Source: Blastococcus sp. LR1
GTDB lineage: Bacteria > Actinomycetota > Actinomycetes > Mycobacteriales > Geodermatophilaceae
Direction of reading: 5' to 3'
Assembly (NCBI RefSeq): GCF_020166105.1
Contig: NZ_JAIUJY010000002.1
Span: 744,001-808,000, forward strand
Length of the DNA stretch: 64,000 nt
Shown here: in pieces, positions 18,215-26,168 of the stretch
How the letters are laid out: each line of letters begins with the position of its first letter
Position numbering within the stretch: position 1 is the first letter of the stretch
Notes under the pieces: model-generated
The model's database searches: none
What the model saw: the letters and a program-made list of their open reading frames with translations, nothing else
Told to the model about the DNA's origin: nothing
Translations under genes and position numbers: made by a program

Positions 18215-20965
18215 TCAGGCCTCCGACCGGAGGCGGACGGCGAGGACCGCGACGTCGTCCTCCGCGCCCGGCAGGAACATCTGGTCCAGCACGCGATCGC
18301 ACAGCTCGTCCAACGGCAGGCCGGCGCACTGCCCCAGCACCTGCAGCAGCTGCTCGGTGCCCTCGTCGATGTCGCGGTCGCGCCGCTCGACCAGCCCGTC
18401 GGTGTGCAGCAGCACCGTCGAGCCCGGCGCCAGCACCGCGACGTGGTCCTCGCGCACGGTCTCCGGCGCCACGCCCAGCAGGAGGTCGGCCTGCTTGCCG
18501 TCGAGCAGCACCACGCTGCCGTCGGAGGCCAGCAGGACCGGCGGGGGGTGCCCGGCGTTCGCCCAGCGCAGCAGCATCCGGCCCGCCTCGTCGTCGGGCG
18601 CCGGTTCCAGGTGCGCCACGAGGGCGGTGGCCATGGTGTTCAGCGCCAGCCCCTGGACGGCGCGGTCGAGCTCGGAGAGCACCGCCGCCGGGGAGCCGCC
18701 GCTGGAGTAGCTGATGCCGCGCAGGAGGCCGCGGACCTGCCCCATGGCCGCGGCGGCGCGGGTGTCGTGGCCGACGACGTCGCCGATGGCCAGCACCGTC
18801 GTCCCACCGCGCTGCTCGAACGCGTCGTACCAGTCGCCACCGATCTCCGCGCCCTCGGCGGCCGGCACGTAGCGGACGACGATCTCGCTGTGATCCGGCT
18901 GCGGCGGATCGGTGAGCATGCTCCGCTGCAGTGCGTCGGCGAGCTCGCGCTGCTGGCCGTAGAGCCGGGCCTGGTGCAGCGCCAGGCCGGCGCGCCGGCC
19001 GATCTCGACGGCGGTGTCCACCTCGGCCTCGCCCAGCGGCCCGCGTTCCTCCCGGGCGAACAGGCCCATCGCGCCGAGCGTCTGACCGCGAGCCACCAGC
19101 GGCACCACCACGCTGGAGGCGGCTCCCAGCCGGGCGAAGCGCTCCCGCACGCTCGGGTCGGGCAGCGCCCGCGTGACGTGCCCCCAGTCGATGACCGGCA
19201 TGAGCACCGGCCGGCCCGTCGCGGCGACCGTGCGCGCGGCGGCCTCCTCCGTCATGACGCCGACCATGGCCCGCACGTACTCCTCGACCTCCGGGCGGCG
19301 GCCGGGGTCGCGGTGGCCGGTGGCGACGTCGTGCAGCCGGCCCTGCTCGTCGGTGACGACGATCCAGCACCAGTCACCGAGCTCCGGCACGACCAGCGAG
19401 GCCAACTGCTCGATCTGCTGGTCGAACTCGAGCGTGCCCGAGAGCACCCGGCCCGCCTCCGCGAGCAGCCTGAGCCGCTGGTTGGCCTCCGCCATGGCGG
19501 CGACGGCGGCGTCGCGCTCGGCGTCTGACTGCAGCCGGGAGACGCTGAGCGCGATCTGCGCGGCCAGCGCCTCCAGCACCTCCACGTCGTCGCCGACGAA
19601 CTCGTGCGGCACCGTCCAGACGGCGAGGAACGTGCCCAGCACCCGGCCCTCGACGCGCAGCGGCATCGCGGCCATGGCGCGCAGACCGAGCATCGCCACG
19701 ATCGGCTCCAGCGCAGGGAAGCGCGCGGTCGCCGCGGCCATGTCGCTGAGCAGCAGTCGCCGGCCGTGCCGCGCCACGTGCTGAGCGGGCAGGGCGTCGT
19801 CCTGGGGGAGGACGACCCCGTCGGCCAGGCTCTCCCTCTCCGGGCTCTCCTCGCGGACGGCGGCGAGCAGGTTGTCGGTCATGTGCAGCCGCAGCGGTCC
19901 GCCGGGGGCGTCGAAGACCGCCAGGGCACTGGACTGCGCGCCGAGCACCTGGGCGCCTCGCAGCACGACCTCGGCGAGCTCCTCCATGCGGGCGGCGTTG
20001 GCCAGCTCGGCAGCCACCTCGGCGACGGCGGCGGCCCGCTGGACGGCCGTGAGCCGCTGCTCGGCGTTCCCACGGGCCTCGGTGATGTCGAGAGCCGTGC
20101 CGAGCACCCGCGCCGGCGCGCCGGACGCGTCGGCCACGACCCGCCCGCGGCCCAGGACCCAGCGCACCGCGCCGTCCTCCCGGAGGGCCCGGAACTCGAC
20201 GGTGTAGTCGCCGCGCTCCTCGACCGCGACACGCATGGCCTCCGCGATCGCGGCGTGGTCGTCGGGGTGGACGTGGGTGGCGAGCACGTCGTCCAGCGAG
20301 TTGAGCTCCACGGCGGAGGCGAGCCCGAAGATGGCGGCGCAGCGGTCGTCCCAGTGGATGGTCTCGGTGCGCAGGTCGCGCTCCCAGATGCCGACGGAGC
20401 TCGCCTCCAGGGCCACCTCCAGCCAGGTGCGGGAGGTGCCGACCGCCGACTGCGCCGCCGAGAGCTCCAGCTCCGCCACCACGGAGGCGGCCAGCTGCTC
20501 GAGCAGCTGGGCGGCGTCGTCCGACCAGTTCCGGGGTTCGGGGTCGTAGACCGCCAGCGCGCCGACGACCTGGCCGGACGCCGCGACCAGCGGCGCACCG
20601 AGGTAGGACAGCACCTGGCCGGAGGTGACGGCGGGCAGGTCGGCGACCCGCTGGTCGTCCACGGCCGAGGGGATCACCAGCGGCGCCCCCTGGCGCACCG
20701 TGATCGCCGACAGCGCGCCGGTGAGCAGCGCCGGGCCGCCCACCACGCCGGCCGGCAGACCGAAGCCACCGACGACGACGTCGTGGTCGGTGAAGAGCGT
20801 GACCTTGGCGTGGCCCACGCCGAGCACGCGGGCGGTCAGGGCGGAGAGCCGGTCGAACGCCGCCGGGCCGGGGACCTCCAGCAGCAGCCGTCGCGCGGCG
20901 GCGGTGCGGAGGGGATCGGTGAGCGGGTCGACCGCCGGCTGGGCGGCGCTCTCGGACGTGGACAC
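18215..20965 (-). CDS. GAF/PAS-domain SpoIIE-type (PP2C) serine phosphatase
   Basis: 916 aa multidomain signalling protein without membrane helices. Order: GAF (about 20-175), PAS/PAC (about 185-300, ending VLGTALDITEARG), GAF (about 320-480), GAF (about 495-655) and a C-terminal SpoIIE/RsbU phosphatase (about 680-916) with GGDWYDAF, AIGDVVGHD and the final metal-binding EDDVAVLAVRL. Such proteins dephosphorylate anti-sigma antagonists in partner-switching stress control. No RsbV/RsbW gene is in the window. GTG start at 20965 with GGAGGGAG upstream. It is divergent from the EAL phosphodiesterase. Confidence 0.86.
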   Translation of the reverse strand: MSTSESAAQPAVDPLTDPLRTAAARRLLLEVPGPAAFDRLSALTARVLGVGHAKVTLFTDHDVVVGGFGLPAGVVGGPALLTGALSAITVRQGAPLVIPSAVDDQRVADLPAVTSGQVLSYLGAPLVAASGQVVGALAVYDPEPRNWSDDAAQLLEQLAASVVAELELSAAQSAVGTSRTWLEVALEASSVGIWERDLRTETIHWDDRCAAIFGLASAVELNSLDDVLATHVHPDDHAAIAEAMRVAVEERGDYTVEFRALREDGAVRWVLGRGRVVADASGAPARVLGTALDITEARGNAEQRLTAVQRAAAVAEVAAELANAARMEELAEVVLRGAQVLGAQSSALAVFDAPGGPLRLHMTDNLLAAVREESPERESLADGVVLPQDDALPAQHVARHGRRLLLSDMAAATARFPALEPIVAMLGLRAMAAMPLRVEGRVLGTFLAVWTVPHEFVGDDVEVLEALAAQIALSVSRLQSDAERDAAVAAMAEANQRLRLLAEAGRVLSGTLEFDQQIEQLASLVVPELGDWCWIVVTDEQGRLHDVATGHRDPGRRPEVEEYVRAMVGVMTEEAAARTVAATGRPVLMPVIDWGHVTRALPDPSVRERFARLGAASSVVVPLVARGQTLGAMGLFAREERGPLGEAEVDTAVEIGRRAGLALHQARLYGQQRELADALQRSMLTDPPQPDHSEIVVRYVPAAEGAEIGGDWYDAFEQRGGTTVLAIGDVVGHDTRAAAAMGQVRGLLRGISYSSGGSPAAVLSELDRAVQGLALNTMATALVAHLEPAPDDEAGRMLLRWANAGHPPPVLLASDGSVVLLDGKQADLLLGVAPETVREDHVAVLAPGSTVLLHTDGLVERRDRDIDEGTEQLLQVLGQCAGLPLDELCDRVLDQMFLPGAEDDVAVLAVRLRSEA

Positions 20966-21099
20966 CGCACTCCCTCCGCCGGGATCGCGCTCCCGGTCCG
21001 GGCGCGTCCACCCCACATGCTGGCACGTCGGGCCCGGCTCTCCGAATGACGGCACCTCACCCGCCGGTCACTCCGACGGGGGGAGCCCGGGGACCCGAT

Positions 21100-21127
21100 T
21101 CAAGTGCAGCCCGTATCCGGCCGATGA
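21100..21127 (+). promoter_or_regulatory. FliA/WhiG-like promoter of the EAL gene
   Basis: TCAAG (21100-21104), 15 nt, GCCGATGA (21120-21127). This fits the motility-sigma consensus (TAAA/TCAA at -35, GCCGATAA at -10). The -10 ends 7 nt before the ATG, so the transcript would be leaderless or nearly so. Confidence 0.5.
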
Positions 21128-21134
21128 CCTGGGC

Positions 21135-22235
21135 ATGATCGGCACGCGGACGGCCCGCCTCCCCGACTGCCGCCCGCTGCTCGCGAACGCGGACGACCTC
21201 ACCCTCGTCTTCCAGCCGATCGTGAACCTCGCGAACGCCACGATCGCCGGCTACGAGGCCCTCGCCCGTTTCCCCGGCGCCGCCGGCCCGGATGTCTGGT
21301 TCGCCGCCGCCGCCGACGCCGGCATCGCCGCGGAGCTCGAGGCGCTGGCGATCCACAAGGCCCTGGCCGCCGTCGACAGCCTGCCCCCCAACACCTTCCT
21401 GACCGTCAACGTCAGCCCCCACCTGCTGGGTGCCGACGCCGTCCAGCGTGCCCTGGCCAGCCGCGACGACCTGCACCGCGTCGTCGTCGAGCTGACCGAG
21501 CACACCCCGGTCGACGACCTGACCTGCCTGCGCCGGCAGACCCAGGCGCTCCGCGAGCGAGGCGCGCTGATCGCCCTCGACGACACCGGCAGCGGCTACT
21601 CGGGCCTGCAGCAGATGGCCACCGTGCGCCCGCAGCTGGTGAAGCTCGACCGCTCGCTGGTCGCGGACGCCGACGGCGACCCGGTGCGCATGGCGCTGGC
21701 CGAGATGGTCGGCGAGTTCGCCGGCAAGATCGACGCCTGGCTGCTCGCCGAGGGCATCGAGACCCCTGCCGAGCTGGCCGCCTTCACCCGCCTCGGTGTG
21801 CCGCTGGCGCAGGGCTGGCTGCTCGGCCGGCCGTCACCGGAGTTCCTGCCGCTGACCGCCGAGGTCGAGAAGCTGGTGCGCGCGCAGACCGCCCGCGCCC
21901 GCCTGACCGACAGCGTGGCCAGCCTGCTGCGCCCGGTGCGCCAGTGCGTGCTCGGCGAGGACGACACCCCCGAGGTGCCGCCGGTCGTGCTCGTCGGCGA
22001 GCACGGCGAGCCGTGCTCGCTGCTGCTCTGCGACCCCCGGACGCTCGAGGTCTACACGGCTCCGGTGTCGCTGCGGGTCCACCCCTCCACCGACATCGGC
22101 GACGCGCTGCAGCGGGCCCTCACCCGCGTTCCGGCCCAGCGCTTCGACCCCGTCGTCTGCACCGACCCCACCGGCCGCGTACTCGGCCTGCTGCGCGTCG
22201 AGGACCTGGCGACGGCCGCCCGGGCCACTCGCTGA
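21135..22235 (+). CDS. EAL-domain c-di-GMP phosphodiesterase
   Basis: 366 aa cytoplasmic protein. The EAL domain spans about 20-245 and keeps the catalytic set: EAL at 41-43, Asn92 in VNVSP, Glu119/Glu122 in ELTE, the Asp pair in DDTGSGYSGL (149-150), Lys170, Glu206 in AEGIET and Gln226. It should hydrolyse c-di-GMP to pGpG. Loop 6 reads DDTGSG where DDFGTG is usual. The remaining 120 residues resemble a CBS/YtfE-like sensory tail common after EAL domains (ending GRVLGLLRVEDLA). Divergent from the SpoIIE-type phosphatase; the upstream promoter looks flagellar-type. Confidence 0.86.
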   Translation: MIGTRTARLPDCRPLLANADDLTLVFQPIVNLANATIAGYEALARFPGAAGPDVWFAAAADAGIAAELEALAIHKALAAVDSLPPNTFLTVNVSPHLLGADAVQRALASRDDLHRVVVELTEHTPVDDLTCLRRQTQALRERGALIALDDTGSGYSGLQQMATVRPQLVKLDRSLVADADGDPVRMALAEMVGEFAGKIDAWLLAEGIETPAELAAFTRLGVPLAQGWLLGRPSPEFLPLTAEVEKLVRAQTARARLTDSVASLLRPVRQCVLGEDDTPEVPPVVLVGEHGEPCSLLLCDPRTLEVYTAPVSLRVHPSTDIGDALQRALTRVPAQRFDPVVCTDPTGRVLGLLRVEDLATAARATR

Positions 22236-22287
22236 ACCCACCACCCGGCGGCCGACCGGCCCCCGGAGAACCCGAGGAGAGACATCC

Positions 22288-22461
22288 ATGAAGCACTTCG
22301 CCTGCGGCGACATCATCCCCGGCTGCGACGCCACGTTCACCGCCGCGGACGACGACGGCATCCTCGTGCAGACCCGCGCGCACGCCGTCGACGCTCACGG
22401 CATGCCCGCGCCCGGCACCGACTCCGATGCCCTGGTGCTGCCGGCCATCCGCACCGCCTGA
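22288..22461 (+). CDS. DUF1059 family small protein
   Basis: 57 aa from an ATG at 22288 with GAGGAG nine bases upstream. MKHFACGDIIPGCDATFTA is the signature of the DUF1059 family: an N-terminal CGD and a GC pair, followed by a helical segment with conserved His residues (AHAVDAHGM). The function of this family is unknown; the Cys/His pattern may bind metal. It lies 52 nt after the EAL gene on the same strand and could be co-transcribed. Confidence 0.82.
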   Translation: MKHFACGDIIPGCDATFTAADDDGILVQTRAHAVDAHGMPAPGTDSDALVLPAIRTA

Positions 22462-22488
22462 CACCTGGCGTCCGCGCCTCCTGAGCCC

Positions 22489-22536
22489 AGCGCCCGTCCC
22501 CCCGCCCCCTGACCCCGGGCGGGGACGACGGGCGCT
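22489..22536. terminator. Bidirectional terminator between convergent genes
   Basis: AGCGCCCGTC...CGCCC pairs with GGGCG...GACGGGCGCT; the 18-20 nt arms contain one small bulge. It sits between the DUF1059 gene and the convergent aldo/keto reductase stop and can serve both strands. Confidence 0.7.
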
Positions 22537-22537
22537 G

Positions 22538-23461
22538 TCATGCGCTGGCGTCGGTGAGCCGCCGGCGCTGGTCGTCGGTCAGCACCAGGTCCTGCATCGG
22601 CAGCAGGTCGGCGAGCTGCTCCACCGAGCGCCCGCTGGCGATCGGCGCGACGACGCCCGGCTGGTCGGCCAGCCAGCGCAGCGCCACCGCCGTCATCGGC
22701 ACGCCCTGCTCGGCCGCCACGTCGCGGAGCGCGGCCAGCACCCGGTCGCCCCGCTCCCCCACGTAGGCCGCGGCACCCTTCGCCCGCGGCGAGTCGATCT
22801 GCTCGCCCGGGGCGTACTTGCCGCTCAGGAAACCCTTGGCCAGCGCGAAGTAGGGCAGCGCGCCCATCCCGGCCCCGGTGACGACGTCGCGCAGCTCCGC
22901 CTCGAATGCCGGCCGCTCCATCAGGTTGTAGTGCGTCTGCAGCGCGACGTAGCCGGTCACGCCGATGCGCTCCGCCGTCCCCAGGGCCTCGGTGAGCCGA
23001 GCCGCCGAGTAGTTCGACGCCGCCACGTGCCGCACCTTGCCGGCCTGGACGAGCTCGTCGAAGGCGGTGAGGGTCTCCTCCAGCGGCGTGGTCTCGTCGT
23101 CGTAGTGCGCGTAGTAGAGGTCGATGACGTCGGTCTGCAGGTTGCGCAGCGAGCGCTCGGCGGCGGTGCGGATCTCGGCCGCCGCGAGGGGGTGCTGCTT
23201 CTCGCCCGGCGAGGCCTTGGTGGCCACGACGATGCGGTCCCGCACGCCGCGGTCGGCCATCCAGCGGCCCAGGATCTGCTCGGAGACGCCGTTGCCGTAC
23301 ATCTCCGCGGTGTCCACGAACGGGGAGACGGTGCCCGGGGTCGCGTCGAGGTAGCGGTCGAGGATCGCGTAGGACGTCGGCTCGTCGGCGGTCCAGCCGA
23401 AGACGTTGCCGCCCAGGCAGAGGTCGCTGACGGAGAGGTCGGTGCGGGGGATCAGCGGCAT
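22538..23461 (-). CDS. Aldo/keto reductase
   Basis: 307 aa, standard AKR length. The (beta/alpha)8 tetrad is visible: Asp and Tyr in FVDTAEMYGNG, Lys in VVATKAS, and the fourth residue in LYYAHYDD (His). NADPH-binding features are at the C-terminus (APIASGRSVEQLADLL). It reduces aldehydes or ketones; the substrate is unknown. Start at the ATG at 23461 (MPLIPRTDLSV), the expected AKR N-terminus; a much longer open frame upstream is non-homologous. Confidence 0.87.
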   Translation of the reverse strand: MPLIPRTDLSVSDLCLGGNVFGWTADEPTSYAILDRYLDATPGTVSPFVDTAEMYGNGVSEQILGRWMADRGVRDRIVVATKASPGEKQHPLAAAEIRTAAERSLRNLQTDVIDLYYAHYDDETTPLEETLTAFDELVQAGKVRHVAASNYSAARLTEALGTAERIGVTGYVALQTHYNLMERPAFEAELRDVVTGAGMGALPYFALAKGFLSGKYAPGEQIDSPRAKGAAAYVGERGDRVLAALRDVAAEQGVPMTAVALRWLADQPGVVAPIASGRSVEQLADLLPMQDLVLTDDQRRRLTDASA

Positions 23462-23743
23462 GCCTTCCACGCTAATCACAGGTCGCTGCTGCGGGGCGGC
23501 CCGAGGTGAGACGCACGTGACTCCGGGGGTCTTCCGCGGCCCCGCAGGGACCCCCCGCTGGCCAGATGTCGGGGCGACATGGCAGCGTTCCTCCTGATTC
23601 GTCCCCTCCACGGGGGCCGAATACCCGGCCACCGCGCGCCCCGCGCGCCGGCCCGGGCTCCTCCCGGGGCCACGGGCGCCGGGGGGAACGAGCCGGCTGA
23701 GTGCCGAACACATGGCACCGCCACCGCCTACGAGAGGAAGCAC
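23462..23743 (+). other. Long, structured region upstream of the HU gene
   Basis: 282 nt without a gene, between the divergent aldo/keto reductase and HU genes. It contains several GC hairpins: GGGGGTC/GACCCCC (about 23526-23559), CCCC-tcca-CGGGG (about 23606) and GGCCCGGG/CCCGGGGCC near 23660. This suggests a structured 5' leader or promoter region for the HU gene. I see no recognisable riboswitch class. Confidence 0.35.
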
Positions 23744-24028
23744 ATGAACAAGGCTGAACTGGTCTCCGCCATCGCCAAGCGCGCCGATGTCCCCGCCTCG
23801 ACGGTGGACTCCGTCCTGGCCGGGCTGCAGGACGAGCTCGTCGACGCCATCACCCGTGGCGAGAAGGTCGCCGTCTCCGGTCTGATCACCGTCGAGCGCA
23901 CCCAGCGCTCTGCGCGGACCGGCCGCAACCCGCAGACCGGTGAGTCGATCGACATCCCGGCCGCCAACACCGTCAAGGTGACCGCGGGCTCGAACCTGAA
24001 GAAGGCCGCAAGCTCCGTCCCGGTCTGA
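23744..24028 (+). CDS. hup: HU-family histone-like DNA-binding protein
   Basis: 94 aa, the length of a classical HU without the Lys-rich tail seen on mycobacterial HupB. MNKAELVSAIAKRADVP begins the dimerisation helices, and the DNA-contacting arm contains the signature GRNPQTGESIDIPA. A dimeric, non-specific DNA-bending nucleoid protein. The ATG at 23744 has AGAGGAAG upstream; an earlier in-frame start at 23579 would add an Arg/Pro-rich, non-conserved extension. The stop codon lies inside a three-copy tandem repeat. Confidence 0.9.
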   Translation: MNKAELVSAIAKRADVPASTVDSVLAGLQDELVDAITRGEKVAVSGLITVERTQRSARTGRNPQTGESIDIPAANTVKVTAGSNLKKAASSVPV

Positions 24029-24058
24029 TCGGCACCGTCTGATCAGCACCGTCTGATC
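24023..24058 (+). repeat. Three-copy 14-bp tandem repeat spanning the HU stop codon
   Basis: GTCTGATC-GGCACC at 24023, GTCTGATC-AGCACC at 24037 and GTCTGATC-GG at 24051. Each copy carries the GTC-TGA of the HU C-terminus, so the stop codon region has been duplicated twice, downstream and out of the coding sequence. Confidence 0.75.
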
Positions 24059-24197
24059 GGCAGCACCACCTCGTCCGCCGCCGGCGGGCGCCCGACCCCG
24101 TGTGTCCGGGCTCACACCTCGTGAGTCAGGATGCCGGTCGAGGCGTCGCCGGCGGCGGTCGGCGTTCCGGGACATCGGCACACAGACGGAGTGAGTG

Positions 24198-25460
24198 GTG
24201 GACGTGAACGACGACCTGAAGGTGAGCACCGACCCGGCCGAGGTCGGCATGGACGGCAGCCGGCTGGCGCGCATCGACCAGCGGCTGACCCGCTACGTCG
24301 ACGACGGGCAGATCCCCGGCTACCTCGTCACGGTGGCCCGGCACGGGAAGCTCGTGCACGTCGGCACCGGCGGCTCCCGTGACGTGGAGAACGGCCGCCC
24401 CGTCGAGCTCGACACCCGCTGGCGCATCTACTCGATGACCAAGGCGGTCACCTCGGTCGCGGCGATGATGCTGTACGAGGAGGGCGCCTTCCAGCTCACC
24501 GATCCGATCGCCCGGTGGTTGCCGGAGTTCGCCGAGACGCGGGTCTACGTCGCCGGCTCGGACCAGAAGCCGGTCACCGAGCCGCTCATGGAGCCGATCC
24601 GGGTCTGGCACCTGCTGACCCACATGTCCGGCCTCACCTACGGCTTCCACCGGGCGACGGTCCCCGACGCGATCTACCGGAACAACGGCCACGAGTGGGG
24701 CACCCCGCCGGGCGCGGACTCCGCCGAGGTCTGCCGCCAGTGGGCCTCGATGCCGCTGCTGTTCCAGCCCGGCAGCGAGTGGAACTACGGCGTCTCCACC
24801 GACGTCCTGGGCCGGCTGGTCGAGGTCGTGTCCGGGCAGCCGCTGGACGAGTTCTTCGCCGACCGGATCTTCGCGCCGCTCGGCATGACCGACACCTCCT
24901 TCGGGCTCCGGCCGGACGACGACCCCGACTCCCTCGCCCGCCTCTACGCCGCTGTCCCCGGGCAGCCCGGAGGCGCGCCCACGGGGTTCGTGCCGCTGGA
25001 CGCGATGGGCGAGGCAGCGCACAGCAAGCCCGCGTTCCTCTCCGGCGGTGGCGGGCTGGTCTCCACCGCCGGCGACTACCTGCGCTTCGTGGAGATGCTG
25101 CGCCGCGGCGGCTCCTACGACGGCGGGCGGCTGCTGGGTCCGCGCACGCTCGGGCACATGCTGCTCAACCACCTGCCCGGCGGTCGTGACCTGGAGAGCT
25201 CGGGTCGGCCGCTGTTCGCCGAGACGCCGCTGCGCGGGGTCGGCTTCGGGCTGGGCTTCTCGATGGTCATCGACCCGGTGCGCTACGGCGTCGTCGCCAA
25301 CCTGGGCGACTACAGCTGGGGCGGGGCGGCGTCGACGGCGTTCTACGTGGACCCGCTCGAGGACCTGACCGTCACCTTCTACACGCAGCTGCTGCCCTCG
25401 AGCACACTGCCGATCCGCAACTACCTGCGTCAGCTGGTGAACCAGTCGATCGTCGTCTGA
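24198..25460 (+). CDS. Serine hydrolase, beta-lactamase/esterase class C-like
   Basis: 420 aa. The SxxK active-site motif (SMTK, in RIYSMTKAVTSVAAMM) and the YxN-like Tyr in WNYGVSTDVLGRL are visible, with a GGGGLVSTAGDYLRF segment typical of EstB/PBP4-type hydrolases. There is no signal peptide, so it is probably a cytoplasmic esterase, not a secreted beta-lactamase. GTG start at 24198 with GGAG six bases upstream; GTG codons at 24195 and 24204 are alternatives. The gene ends in a cluster of strong inverted repeats. Confidence 0.83.
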   Translation: MDVNDDLKVSTDPAEVGMDGSRLARIDQRLTRYVDDGQIPGYLVTVARHGKLVHVGTGGSRDVENGRPVELDTRWRIYSMTKAVTSVAAMMLYEEGAFQLTDPIARWLPEFAETRVYVAGSDQKPVTEPLMEPIRVWHLLTHMSGLTYGFHRATVPDAIYRNNGHEWGTPPGADSAEVCRQWASMPLLFQPGSEWNYGVSTDVLGRLVEVVSGQPLDEFFADRIFAPLGMTDTSFGLRPDDDPDSLARLYAAVPGQPGGAPTGFVPLDAMGEAAHSKPAFLSGGGGLVSTAGDYLRFVEMLRRGGSYDGGRLLGPRTLGHMLLNHLPGGRDLESSGRPLFAETPLRGVGFGLGFSMVIDPVRYGVVANLGDYSWGGAASTAFYVDPLEDLTVTFYTQLLPSSTLPIRNYLRQLVNQSIVV

Positions 25461-25470
25461 GCGCGCTGAT

Positions 25471-25526
25471 GATCAGCTCTCCTGATCGTTAGGCGTCCTG
25501 GCTCAGCACCGGTGGTGAGCCAGGAC
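25471..25526. terminator. Hairpins after the serine hydrolase gene
   Basis: GATCAG-CTCTC-CTGATC (25471-25487) is followed by a perfect 11-bp stem, GTCCTGGCTCA (25495-25505) with TGAGCCAGGAC (25516-25526). Both lie between two convergent genes and are likely transcription end structures. Confidence 0.65.
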
Positions 25527-25560
25527 CCGGAATGATCAGGTCACCTGATCATTCCGGGTC
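25524..25560. terminator. Perfect 18-bp inverted repeat before the MaoC stop
   Basis: GACCCGGAATGATCAGGT, one central C, then its exact reverse complement up to 25560, ending 5 nt before the stop of the convergent maoC-like gene. The first three bases (GAC) are shared with the preceding stem. The arms contain TGATCAGG, also present in the hairpin at 25471. Confidence 0.7.
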
Positions 25561-25565
25561 TCAGC

Positions 25566-26027
25566 TCACAGGTAGCGGCGGTAGACGACGGTGGCGACCA
25601 TCGCCGGCTTGCTGCCGCCCTCGATCTCCACGGTGACGGTGAGGCTCATCTGGACGCCGCCCTCGAACGGGGTCGCGGCCTCCATCGTCGCGCCGGCGCG
25701 CACCCGGGCGCCCACGGGCACCGGCGAGGGGAAGCGCACCTTCTCCGTGCCGTAGTTGACGCCCATCCGGAAGCCGCTGATCTCCACGATCTGCGGCACC
25801 AGCGAGGGCAGCAGCGACAGCGTCAGGTAACCGTGGGCGATCGGGCCGCCGAACGGGCTCTCCTTCTTCGCGCGCTCCGGGTCGGTGTGGATCCACTGGT
25901 GGTCACCGGTCGCCTCGGCGAACTGGTTCACCTGCTCCTGGGTCACCTCCACCCAGTCGCTGTAGCCCAGGTGCTGGCCGACCAGGCCCTGGACCCCCTC
26001 GACGCCGTCCGCGGTCGTCTGCGCCAT
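25566..26027 (-). CDS. MaoC-family (R)-specific enoyl-CoA hydratase (HtdZ-like)
   Basis: 153 aa single hot-dog hydratase. The catalytic region is ATGDHQWIHTDPERA followed by SPFGGPIAHGYLTLSLLP, with Asp and His as in MaoC-type (R)-hydratases. It probably acts on short or medium enoyl-CoA. ATG at 26027 with GGAGG upstream; a longer frame to 26066 falls inside a perfect inverted repeat and is unlikely. Isolated gene, convergent with the serine hydrolase and divergent from the FolP2-like gene. Resembles mycobacterial Rv0130/HtdZ in size and motif. Confidence 0.85.
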   Translation of the reverse strand: MAQTTADGVEGVQGLVGQHLGYSDWVEVTQEQVNQFAEATGDHQWIHTDPERAKKESPFGGPIAHGYLTLSLLPSLVPQIVEISGFRMGVNYGTEKVRFPSPVPVGARVRAGATMEAATPFEGGVQMSLTVTVEIEGGSKPAMVATVVYRRYL

Positions 26028-26052
26028 CAGCTCTGCCTCCACTCGATCCCGA

Positions 26053-26110
26053 CGAGATCTGCACACTCGTCCCTGTCAGCCCGGCGATGAGGGCGAGTGT
26101 GCAGATCTCG
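26053..26110. repeat. Long inverted repeat between divergent genes
   Basis: CGAGATCTGCACACTCG (26053-26069) and its exact reverse complement (26094-26110), with further CCCT/AGGG pairing inside the 24-nt loop. It lies in the divergent promoter region of the maoC-like and FolP2-like genes, not at gene ends. It could form a cruciform, a bidirectional operator or a processed RNA stem. Confidence 0.65.
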
Positions 26111-26168
26111 ACCACATGCGGTCTGGTTGGCTGACTCCACCACACACCACGATCGGACGGGGAGCGGG

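Noticed and set aside
24023-24058. CRISPR-like repeat
   Set aside because: Only three adjacent 14-bp units with no spacers; a tandem duplication explains it.
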